This document shows, piece after piece, positions 54,199-61,639 of a stretch of DNA of 64,000 nucleotides. Below the pieces are notes generated by a model. The model searched no databases. It was not told the DNA's origin and saw only the letters and a list, made by a program, of their open reading frames with translations. Source of the stretch: Mesorhizobium sp. WSM3860 (GTDB lineage Bacteria; Pseudomonadota; Alphaproteobacteria; Rhizobiales; Rhizobiaceae). A program made the position numbers and the translations under genes. Position 1 is the stretch's first letter. Every line of letters begins with the position of its first letter. The stretch is from the NCBI RefSeq assembly GCF_002294995.1, contig NZ_NSGF01000023.1, positions 18,227 through 82,226 on the forward strand. Direction: 5' to 3'.

Positions 54199-54401
54199 GA
54201 CAACCCTTCGCACAGATTCTTGAGCGCGCCGGCACGGTGGCGGAACGGCAGCCAGGCTGCAGCTCTCGCTTCGCTCCAGCGCACCCGGGCGGGTGCGGGA
54301 TCGAAGCGGGGCGGCATGGCCGAATCGATAAAGGTCGCGCGCTTCATGCGCGCTCTTGAGCATGATTTCATGACGGGCCGATGAACGCCGTCTTTGCCCG
54401 A

Positions 54402-55817
54402 TTAGGCTGGCACCTTGATCACGGCCCGCAGACCGCCCAGCGGACTGTCTTCAAGCATAATGTCGCCGCCGTGGCTGCGGGCGATGTCGCGGGCGATCGA
54501 CAGGCCGAGGCCGGTGCCGCTGGCATCGAGGTTGCGCGCTTCGTCGAGCCGCAGGAATGGCTTGAACACTTCTTCGCGCTTGTCGGGCGCGATGCCGGGA
54601 CCGTCATCGTCGATGGTGACGGTCAGCGAGCCGCGGCCGTGATTGGCGTGGACCTCGACCGTCTTGGCATATCGGAAGGCATTGCCGATGACGTTGGACA
54701 TCAGCCTGGCAAAGGCGTTCGGCCGCACATGCACGGTCGGATCGCCGGTCAGTGTCGTCGACAGCCTGCATTTGCGCAGTTGCGCTTCCTCGCCAAGCTT
54801 CTGGAAATAGGCGTCGAGATCGAAGCGGCCGGTGTCTTCCGCCGCCTCGCCGCGGGCAAAGGAGAGATAGCCCTCCAGCATCGACTGCATATCGTCGATG
54901 TCCTGGTTCAGCGCGGCCTTGGTCTCGGCCTTGCCGCCGGCCAGTGCCAGCTGCAGCTTGAAGCGGGTCAGAATGGTCCTGAGATCATGGCTAACGCCGG
55001 TCAGCATGGCGGTGCGCTGCTCGATCTGGCGCTCGATGCGCTCGCGCATCTGGATGAAGGCGAAGCCGGCGCGCCGCACTTCCTCTGCGCCGCGCGGACG
55101 GAAATCGCGCGGCATCGGCCGGCCCTTGCCGAAGCTCTCGGCGGCTTCGGCCAAGGTCAGGATCGGCCTTATTTGATTGCGCAGGAAGGGGATGGCGATC
55201 ATCAAGAGGACCAGCGAGGTGCCGACCATCCAGATCAGGAAGATATGGGTGTTCGAGGCATAGGCCTGGCTGCGACGCACGAAGACGCGCAGGACCTTGC
55301 CTTCGAGCTGGACGCGGACCTCGACGACGTTGGAGTTGCCGACCGTGTCGATCCAGAATGGACGGTTGATCTGCCGGGTAATCTCCGACGACAGGGCCGT
55401 GTCGAGGATTGAGAAGAACGGCTTCGGTCCGGGGGCCGGCAGGGGATCGGGCGGCAGCAGATCCACTTTCAGCTGCATGCGGTCTTGGGCGATGCGGATG
55501 ATGTTGGCGTAATCGGCGTCGTGGGGATAGGTCTCCATCATGTCGATGATGGCAGCGATGTCGGCGATCGTCGCCTGCGACAGGCGTTGGGTGACTGTCT
55601 GCCAGTGGCGCTCCATGAAGACGAAGGCGACGACCGACTGCAAAAGGATCATCGGCGCGATGACGATGATCAGGGAGCGGGCATAAAGCCGCTTCGGCAT
55701 GTAGAGCGCGACCAGGCGCCAGAACCGGTTCCAGGCGCGCGGCATCGCCCTCAACGTCCGCAAAGCGAGATCGCCGAGGCTCCCGGTCTTGGGCTTTTCC
55801 AGTTGCGTGGTCGCCAT
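54402..55817 (-). CDS. Two-component sensor histidine kinase
   Basis: A 471-residue membrane kinase. Two membrane segments (about residues 47-68 and 192-213) flank a periplasmic domain. HAMP and HisKA follow, with GVSHDLRTILTRFKLQLALA and phospho-acceptor His 277. The HATPase domain has NVIGNAFRYAKTVEVHANHG, DDGPGIAP and GTGLGLSIARDIA. It lies 49 bases after the response regulator on the same strand, in the MarR-regulator-kinase order. The stimulus is unknown. Confidence 0.93.
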   Translation of the reverse strand: MATTQLEKPKTGSLGDLALRTLRAMPRAWNRFWRLVALYMPKRLYARSLIIVIAPMILLQSVVAFVFMERHWQTVTQRLSQATIADIAAIIDMMETYPHDADYANIIRIAQDRMQLKVDLLPPDPLPAPGPKPFFSILDTALSSEITRQINRPFWIDTVGNSNVVEVRVQLEGKVLRVFVRRSQAYASNTHIFLIWMVGTSLVLLMIAIPFLRNQIRPILTLAEAAESFGKGRPMPRDFRPRGAEEVRRAGFAFIQMRERIERQIEQRTAMLTGVSHDLRTILTRFKLQLALAGGKAETKAALNQDIDDMQSMLEGYLSFARGEAAEDTGRFDLDAYFQKLGEEAQLRKCRLSTTLTGDPTVHVRPNAFARLMSNVIGNAFRYAKTVEVHANHGRGSLTVTIDDDGPGIAPDKREEVFKPFLRLDEARNLDASGTGLGLSIARDIARSHGGDIMLEDSPLGGLRAVIKVPA

Positions 55818-55866
55818 TCGCCCTTCCGCTCATCGATGGCCGTAGCAAAGGGCCGTCGAGAGTAGT

Positions 55867-56586
55867 CTATTCCACGCTGAGCCGATACCCAATACCGCGC
55901 ACGGTCTGCAGCCACACCGGATTGGACGGATCGCGCTCGATCTTGCGGCGCAGCCGGTTGATCTGGACATCGATGGTCCGCTCGCCGACATCCGATTCGT
56001 CGCCGACGAGCTCGTGCCGCGGTATGGTTTCGCCCGCCCGGGCGGCGAAGATCGCCAGGATTTCCTGCTCGCGGTCGGTCAGCTTCAGCGCCTCGCCGCC
56101 ACGCTTCAGTTCGCGCTTGGCGATCTGGAAGGTGTAGGGGCCGAAGACGAGCTGCTCGACTTTCGGCGTCGTCGCCGGGCCGCCGCGGCGCAGGATGTTG
56201 TTGATGCGCAGGATGAGCTCGCGCGGATCGAAGGGCTTCGGCAGATAGTCGTCCGCGCCGGCCTCGAGCCCGGTGATACGGCTGTCGGTTTCCGACAGCG
56301 CCGTCAGCATCAGGATCGGCACGTTCTTCTCGGCCCGCAGCGCCTTGGTGAGGTCGACGCCGGTTTCGCCGGGCATCATGACGTCAAGCACGAGCAGGTC
56401 GAAGTCCAGCCCGGCGAGCTTGCGCCGGGCCTCGCCGGAGTTGCCGGCGACGGTGACGCGAAAGCCGTTCTCGGACAAATATTGCTTGAGCAGATTGCGG
56501 ATGCGGGTGTCGTCGTCGACCACCAGCAGATGCGGCGCATCATCGCCGGGCGCTGCCGGATGATCAACCTTCTCAGTGGTCTCCAT
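55867..56586 (-). CDS. OmpR-family response regulator (PetR-like)
   Basis: A 239-residue regulator, starting METTEKVDHPAAPGDDAP. The receiver begins HLLVVDDDTRIRNLLKQYLS; the phospho-acceptor Asp is residue 68 in LLVLDVMMPGETG. The DNA-binding winged helix (TDREQEILAIFAARAGETIP, then VDVQINRLRRKIERDP) occupies roughly residues 145-237. Its start overlaps the upstream MarR gene by 14 bases. A MarR then OmpR-type pair resembles Rhodobacter PetP/PetR, needed for bc1 formation; the petABC operon is also in this window. Confidence 0.92.
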   Translation of the reverse strand: METTEKVDHPAAPGDDAPHLLVVDDDTRIRNLLKQYLSENGFRVTVAGNSGEARRKLAGLDFDLLVLDVMMPGETGVDLTKALRAEKNVPILMLTALSETDSRITGLEAGADDYLPKPFDPRELILRINNILRRGGPATTPKVEQLVFGPYTFQIAKRELKRGGEALKLTDREQEILAIFAARAGETIPRHELVGDESDVGERTIDVQINRLRRKIERDPSNPVWLQTVRGIGYRLSVE

Positions 56587-57109
56587 TTTTCTTCCCCGAT
56601 GTTTGCGCAGGCACAATGTTGATCTGCGCTCTAAGTTCCGGATTGACCATGGCCTCCAGGAATCTTTCGATCGAGGCGCGTTCGGCGGTCCCGGAATCCT
56701 CCAATGCAGCACGGATGCGGCGCGACTGTGGCCGTGCCAGCGCCAGTGCCAGCGCGCGGCCCTTGGCAGTCGGATAGAGCTCGCGCTGCCGGCGGTCGCG
56801 TAACCCTTGCACCTGGACGATATGGTCCGTGTCGATCAGCTGCTTCAACACCCGCGCCAGGCTCTGTTTGGTGATCTTCAGCACGTCGAGCAGCTCGGCA
56901 ACTGTCAGGCCGGGCCTGCGGTTGACGAAATGCAAGACGCGGTGATGGGCCCGGCCGAAGCCGTAATCGGCAAGGATCTGGTCGGGATCGGAGGTGAAGT
57001 CGCGATAGGCGAAGAAAAACAGCTCGATGATGGCAAAGTCGATGCCGTCCTCGTCGGTGATCGCCGTCCTGATCGGTTTTCCGGCTGCGGAGCTTCGATC
57101 CGTCATCAT
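56573..57109 (-). CDS. MarR-family regulator (PetP-like)
   Basis: A 178-residue winged-helix regulator. The DNA-binding core is LTVAELLDVLKITKQSLARV with the wing RDRRQRELYPTAKG; preceding text DYGFGRAHHRVLHFVNRRPG supplies the dimer helices. It has no signal or membrane segment. Upstream of its start lies a long inverted repeat that should be its operator. The divergent gene is ilvE; the downstream genes are a response regulator and kinase. The PetP comparison is from gene order and family, not proven. Confidence 0.88.
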   Translation of the reverse strand: MMTDRSSAAGKPIRTAITDEDGIDFAIIELFFFAYRDFTSDPDQILADYGFGRAHHRVLHFVNRRPGLTVAELLDVLKITKQSLARVLKQLIDTDHIVQVQGLRDRRQRELYPTAKGRALALALARPQSRRIRAALEDSGTAERASIERFLEAMVNPELRAQINIVPAQTSGKKNGDH

Positions 57110-57129
57110 TTCTCCAGGCCAAGCGGGGG

Positions 57130-57156
57130 AATTACGTCAGTACTGTTGACGTAATT
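57130..57156. promoter_or_regulatory. Inverted-repeat operator upstream of the MarR gene
   Basis: AATTACGTCA and TGACGTAATT are perfect 10-bp inverted arms with seven bases between. The repeat extends imperfectly into flanking GGG and TCCC. It lies 21 bases upstream of the MarR start and about 215 bases from the divergent ilvE start, as expected for autoregulation. Confidence 0.8.
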
Positions 57157-57370
57157 TCCCGCAAATGATAATTTTTGACAAGCTTTTCGGCGGATTGCGA
57201 ACGAAAAGGCAAACGGAAGCCGTTTTTCCGGAACTTCCTAAGTTTGCCATGGATTGAATATCCGCCTACGTTTCCAGGCACAGGCCGGCGGTTTCGGACC
57301 CAGTGGCGGGGCCGACACGAAAGGCCATATGACACAACGATTGGCGGGCGCCCGCCCGCGGGAGGTTTCC

Positions 57371-58264
57371 ATGGCATCCGTTCCCTTCGATCAACTGGAC
57401 GGCTTCATCTGGATGAACGGCGAGTTCGTCAAATGGGGCGACGCCAAGATCCACGTGCTGACCCATGGCCTGCACTATGCCAGCGCGGTCTTCGAGGGCG
57501 AGCGCGCCTATGGCGGCCAGATCTTCAGGCTGACCGAGCACAATGAGCGCCTGCATGAATCGGCGCGCCTGCTCGGCTTCAAGATTCCCTATTCGGTCGG
57601 CGAGATCGACGAGGCTTGCCGCTCGCTTCTGAAGAAGCAGGGTTTCCAGGACGCCTATGTGCGTCCGATCGCCTGGCGCGGCAGCGAGCAGATGGGTGTT
57701 TCGGCGCAGAACAACCGCATCAACTGCGCCATCGCCATCTGGCAGTGGCCGAGCTATTTCGACCCGGCGCAGAAGCTGAAGGGCATCCGTCTCGACGTCG
57801 CCGAATGGCGCCGGCCCGACCCGCGCACGGCGCCGTCCAAGTCCAAGGCCGCCGGCCTCTACATGATCTGCACGCTCTCCAAGCACGCCGCCGAGGCCAA
57901 GGGCTACGCCGACGCCATGATGCTCGACTGGCGCGGCCAGGTGGCGGAAGCCACCGGCGCCAACATCTTCTTCGTCAAGGACGGCAAGATCCACACGCCG
58001 ACGCCCGACTGCTTTCTCGACGGCATCACCCGCCGCACCGTCATCGGCCTGGCCAAGGAGCGCGGCTTCGAGGTGATCGAGCGTGCCATCATGCCCGAAG
58101 AGCTCGATGGTTTTGAGCAGTGCTTCCTTACCGGCACGGCCGCTGAAGTCACGCCAGTCTCGGAAATCGGTCCGTACCGATTCGAGGTCGGCGAGATCGC
58201 CAAGACGTTGATGAACGACTATTCTGCCGCCGTGCAGCCAAAGCACGCCATCGCCGCAGAATAG
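57371..58264 (+). CDS. ilvE: Branched-chain amino acid aminotransferase
   Basis: A 297-residue fold-type IV PLP enzyme that transaminates Leu, Ile and Val. Landmarks are HGLHYASAVFEGERAYGGQI (about residues 34-53) and a central catalytic Lys in APSKSKAAGLYMICTLSKHA (about 157-176), then QVAEATGANIFFVKDG and FLTGTAAEVTPV. A perfect GGAGG sits five bases before the ATG at 57371; an upstream frame start at 57254 was rejected. A terminator follows. Confidence 0.96.
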   Translation: MASVPFDQLDGFIWMNGEFVKWGDAKIHVLTHGLHYASAVFEGERAYGGQIFRLTEHNERLHESARLLGFKIPYSVGEIDEACRSLLKKQGFQDAYVRPIAWRGSEQMGVSAQNNRINCAIAIWQWPSYFDPAQKLKGIRLDVAEWRRPDPRTAPSKSKAAGLYMICTLSKHAAEAKGYADAMMLDWRGQVAEATGANIFFVKDGKIHTPTPDCFLDGITRRTVIGLAKERGFEVIERAIMPEELDGFEQCFLTGTAAEVTPVSEIGPYRFEVGEIAKTLMNDYSAAVQPKHAIAAE

Positions 58265-58292
58265 CGATAGTCACAGCTGTTTTCTGCAATAG

Positions 58293-58318
58293 GGGGCGGT
58301 TTTCGGGCCGCCCCTTTT
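58293..58318 (+). terminator. Rho-independent terminator of ilvE
   Basis: A 7-bp stem GGGGCGG/CCGCCCC with an eight-base loop and a TTTT run, about 28 bases after the stop. Confidence 0.8.
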
Positions 58319-58610
58319 ATTTAAGCGGCAGCGCAGAATTCGGCGCCTCATGGGCGCGGTCGGTCCGGCGACGGCAGCGGCAGCAGCCGGTGGGACCGGG
58401 CAGGGCGCTGAACATACAAAACAGCATCGTCGGCGCCGGCGGCAGTGCCATTCTGACGGTTAGTCGGCGACGTTTTGAACGCGATGCAGAAATTGGCCCG
58501 GCAAATTTCGGGCTTCGCATGGCGGCTATGGCTGTATTTCTTTCAGAGATCATCGGTGGACGCAGTCGGCTGTGCTCTCTACATCAGGGCAATACCTCGA
58601 AAGGAAAGCC

Positions 58611-59252
58611 ATGGGTCAGCTCAATGCCGGCATCGTGCCGGTCACGCCCTTCCAGCAGAATTGCACCATTCTCTTCGACGTGGACGACAAACAAGGTGTC
58701 GTCGTCGATCCGGGCGGCGACGTCGACAAGATACTGGCAGTGCTTAAGGACAACGCGATCACGGCGAAGGCGATCTGGATCACCCACGGCCATATCGATC
58801 ATGCCGGCGGCGCGATGGATCTGAAGGATGCACTCGGCATCGACATCATCGGCCCGCACGAGGCCGATCGGCCGCTGCTTGCCAATCTCGAGAACCAGGC
58901 CAGGCGTTTCGCGCTTACCGATCCGGCGCGCAATTGCATTCCGGACCGTTTCCTCGGTGAAGGCGACACGGTCTCGTTCGGAGAGCATTCGTTCGAGGTG
59001 CTGCATTGCCCCGGGCACGCGCCGGGCCATGTCGTCTACTACAACCGAGCGGCCAAATTCGCCCATGTCGGCGACGTGCTGTTTCGCGGCTCGATCGGCC
59101 GCACCGATCTGCCGGGCGGCGATCACGCCGCGCTGATCGCGTCGATCAAGGATAAGCTGCTGCCGCTCGGCGATGACATCGGCTTCATCTGCGGTCACGG
59201 TCCGGGCGGCCGCTTCGGCGAGGAGCGCCGGACGAATCCCTTCCTGGCCTGA
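58611..59252 (+). CDS. MBL-fold metallo-hydrolase (glyoxalase II-like)
   Basis: A 213-residue metallo-beta-lactamase-fold hydrolase starting MGQLNAGIVPVTPFQQNC. The dinuclear metal motif THGHIDHAGG (about residues 61-70), the His in CPGHAPGHVVYY (about 141), the bridging Asp in HVGDVLFRGSIGRTDL and the final His in ICGHGPGGRFGEER are all present. It is the YcbL/GloB-like subfamily. AAGGAAAGCC precedes the ATG. Probable thioester hydrolase; natural substrate not known. Confidence 0.92.
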   Translation: MGQLNAGIVPVTPFQQNCTILFDVDDKQGVVVDPGGDVDKILAVLKDNAITAKAIWITHGHIDHAGGAMDLKDALGIDIIGPHEADRPLLANLENQARRFALTDPARNCIPDRFLGEGDTVSFGEHSFEVLHCPGHAPGHVVYYNRAAKFAHVGDVLFRGSIGRTDLPGGDHAALIASIKDKLLPLGDDIGFICGHGPGGRFGEERRTNPFLA

Positions 59253-59271
59253 TCCTCTCCGCAAAGAAAAG

Positions 59272-59298
59272 AGCGCCGCTGGAGGGCGGCGCTTTTTT
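59272..59298 (+). terminator. Rho-independent terminator after MBL-fold gene
   Basis: An 8-bp stem (59272-59279 with 59286-59293), six-base loop and six Ts. The A run upstream lets it also stop transcripts from the convergent BA14K gene. Confidence 0.85.
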
Positions 59299-59318
59299 CC
59301 GGGCTGGAACCCTAAGTT

Positions 59319-59729
59319 TTAGTTGGCAACGCAGAAATACTGTTCGCCATCGTTGCCGGTGAACGTTCCGGTACGCGAGTTGAACGAGCGGTAGCGGTCC
59401 GAGCAATACTCGTACCATTCGCGGGTCCACGGCTCGGCATAGCGGTCGGCATAGACGACGCGCGGCTGTACATAGTAGCGGCGCACGGGCCGGTCGACAT
59501 AATAGCCGTCATCGTAGGCTGGATCGTAGTATCTCGGCCCTGGGTTGCTGAGAGCGCTACCGATCAGGGCGCCCGCCGCCAGGCCGACAACGCCGGCGGC
59601 GACGGCGTCGCCGCCATGATGATGATGACGACGCCAGCGCCAATCGTCAGCATTTGCCGCCGAGAAGGTGGCCAAAGTGGTCGCGGCGACGCCGGCGGTC
59701 ACAATGGCGGTCTTGAGAATTCGGTTCAT
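59319..59729 (-). CDS. BA14K-family protein
   Basis: A 136-residue exported protein. The signal peptide MNRILKTAIVTAGVAATTLA is cut near residue 27 (NADD). A His/Arg-rich stretch, a Gly/Ala segment (VAAGVVGLAAGALIGSAL) that may insert in the membrane, then a Tyr/Arg-rich stretch lead to the C-terminal BA14K motif WYEYCSDRYRSFNSRTGTFT plus the final Cys. Brucella BA14K is an immunoreactive, lectin-like protein tied to smooth LPS. Here a cell-envelope role is assumed. Confidence 0.88.
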   Translation of the reverse strand: MNRILKTAIVTAGVAATTLATFSAANADDWRWRRHHHHGGDAVAAGVVGLAAGALIGSALSNPGPRYYDPAYDDGYYVDRPVRRYYVQPRVVYADRYAEPWTREWYEYCSDRYRSFNSRTGTFTGNDGEQYFCVAN

Positions 59730-59920
59730 TTTCGGTCTCCTTCGCGCCGCCCCGCGTATTTTCAGGGGATGCGGGTCGGCTTTAGCAAGGGTTAGTAGAA
59801 GACCGTGGCTGAACAGAGGCTGAACGGAACTGGGCGAACGATTTCGAGGCTCGAACAAAATTCCGAGCTCTGCCGGAGCGTCTCGCTGCTCAGTCTCCGT
59901 CGGATCTGTCTTGAGCCGGC

Positions 59921-60133
59921 TTAGCCGACAGACAGATTGACGGCCTTCGGGCCCTTGCCTCGCTTGTCGGGCTCGGTGTCGAATGTCACTTTCTGCCCAT
60001 CCTCAAGACCGGGAAGGCCCGACGCCTGCACGGCCGAAATATGGACGAAGACGTCCTTCGCGCCATCGTCGGGCGTGATGAAGCCGAAGCCCTTGGCATG
60101 GTTGAAGAATTTGACGGTGCCGGTCTGCGGCAT
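59921..60133 (-). CDS. Cold-shock protein (CspA family), downstream copy
   Basis: A 70-residue single-stranded nucleic-acid-binding protein. RNP1-like KGFGFITPDDG and RNP2-like VFVHIS motifs are intact (about residues 14-33). The start is MPQTGTVKFF; an upstream extension was rejected. It is a close paralogue of the cold-shock gene 240 bases upstream, with differences in the last 30 residues. It may be a separate transcript, as a terminator lies between the copies. Confidence 0.92.
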   Translation of the reverse strand: MPQTGTVKFFNHAKGFGFITPDDGAKDVFVHISAVQASGLPGLEDGQKVTFDTEPDKRGKGPKAVNLSVG

Positions 60134-60260
60134 GGGAAGCTCCTTTGATCCCATCAAGTCAGTCTCGGGCCGGCAAATTGCCCGAGAGGAAATTTGTCCT
60201 TTATTTTAGCGCTATCGGCAAGAGAAAGTTTTCGCCTGCCAATCCAACTATTTGCCGGAC

Positions 60261-60290
60261 AAAAAAGGGCGCGACGGAACCGTCGCGCCC
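60261..60290 (-). terminator. Rho-independent terminator of the upstream cold-shock gene
   Basis: A GC-rich 10-bp stem (60267-60276 with 60281-60290), followed on the minus strand by six Ts. It separates the two cold-shock genes. Confidence 0.85.
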
Positions 60291-60371
60291 TCGAAAACTC
60301 AAGCTTCCTGCGAAGCCCATTCATGAACCTGCCGCGCCATTGATCAGCGGAAGACAGGCAGCGTCGCCCGC

Positions 60372-60584
60372 TCAGGCGGCGCGGAGGTTGACCGCCTTCG
60401 GGCCCTTGCCCATACGGTCAGGCTCGACGTCGAAGGTGACCTTCTGGCCGTCGACGAGCGTGCGCAGGCCGGAGGCCTCGATCGCGGAGATGTGGACGAA
60501 CACGTCCTTGGCGCCGCCGTCAGGCGTGATGAAGCCGAAGCCTTTGGTGGCGTTGAAGAACTTTACGGTGCCGGTCTGGGCCAT
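60372..60584 (-). CDS. Cold-shock protein (CspA family), upstream copy
   Basis: A 70-residue CspA-type protein starting MAQTGTVKFFNATKGFGF. RNP1 (KGFGFITPDGG) and RNP2 (VFVHIS) motifs are present. It probably binds single-stranded RNA to keep mRNAs open. The region 60585-60785 should hold its promoter and a long 5' leader, as is usual for these genes. Shares about three quarters of its residues with the downstream copy. Confidence 0.93.
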   Translation of the reverse strand: MAQTGTVKFFNATKGFGFITPDGGAKDVFVHISAIEASGLRTLVDGQKVTFDVEPDRMGKGPKAVNLRAA

Positions 60585-61042
60585 GGGGGAACTCCTTCAC
60601 CCGTATCAGTCTGGTGGGCTCGCCCGCTGCCTTGGGCTGATCCCGGTGTTGCTTCGGCAGTCATGCATTCGCGCATGGTCAAAGCCCCCGCCGAAAAACG
60701 GGGCCGTCAGAGATTCACACTATCGGGGAAAGGTCGTCCAAAACGTGCCGCTCTCCGGGTCGCAAATGCCCGAACACCAAATTTATTACACGGAAATGTG
60801 ATGGTTGCAAGACTACACCGCGGGCAGCCCTCGGCACGCCCAACGCGAGGGCATCGATAGAACCCGGCGCCATGACCGGTCATCGGCCAGAAAAGAGCCA
60901 GGCATGGGCCAGTGCGAGACGCCGCTCGGCGACAAATTTCGGTACGGGCAAAGCACAAGCCGGGGTTGCGTTCGAGCCCAAAATGGCGAGGAATTGGGCG
61001 GGCTGGCGCGGCCGCGCCTGAGCCAGGATCGGAGAGGGACCT
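60585..61042. other. Intergenic region between cold-shock gene and Kazal lipoprotein
   Basis: A divergent gap of 458 bases. I see no convincing gene. It should carry the cold-shock promoter and leader on one strand and the Kazal-gene promoter on the other. Confidence 0.5.
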
Positions 61043-61453
61043 ATGCGATTTCTTGCGGCAATCGTTTCGCGGCAGGGCCTTGTCGCCCTGCTTCTGTCGG
61101 CATTGCTGACGGCCTGTACCGTGGTCGTCGACGAAGGGCCCGGCCCACGCCCGCCGAGGCCGCATCCGCAGCTCTGCACCATGCAATACGAACCGGTCTG
61201 CGCAAGACGCGGCGGCGATCGCCAGACCTTCGCCAATGCTTGCCTTGCCGACAGGGCAGGCTATCGCATCGTGCGCGACGGTCCTTGCCGGGATGGTGGC
61301 GGTGGGGGCGGCGGCGGTGGCGGCGAGCAAACCTTCTGCACCCGCGAATACGCGCCGGTCTGCGCCAGGCGCCACGGCGAGGTGCGCACTTTCCCGAATG
61401 CATGCGAAGCCCGCGCGGCGGACTATCGCATCATCGGCGACGGGCCTTGCTAG
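61043..61453 (+). CDS. Lipoprotein with two Kazal-type serine-protease-inhibitor domains
   Basis: A 136-residue predicted lipoprotein. The signal ends in LLTACT, with the lipid-bearing Cys near residue 25. After a Pro/Arg linker come two Kazal-like units: one around CTMQYEPVCARRGGD...FANACLADRAGY...GPC (residues 45-83) and one CTREYAPVCARRHGEVRT...FPNACEARAADY...GPC (about 98-136). They are separated by ten glycines. Both units keep the Kazal spacing VCA..TF.N.C. Such domains block serine proteases. A GGAGAGGG site precedes the ATG. Target protease unknown. Confidence 0.85.
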   Translation: MRFLAAIVSRQGLVALLLSALLTACTVVVDEGPGPRPPRPHPQLCTMQYEPVCARRGGDRQTFANACLADRAGYRIVRDGPCRDGGGGGGGGGGEQTFCTREYAPVCARRHGEVRTFPNACEARAADYRIIGDGPC

Positions 61454-61639
61454 CGAGGCCGGGTGCGTTTCGCATTGCGGGCAAGTCGTCGGAGCGCTGC
61501 CCACACACTTGCATCTCCCGCCCGCTTGGCTTAGGTCCGGCGGGCGGACAAACACGGCAGGTTTCCCATTAACAGAGATCAGAGAAGAGCGGCAAACGCG
61601 GGCGGCAAGGCCGGTTCGGCCAGCCCGCTCGATCCTTAT

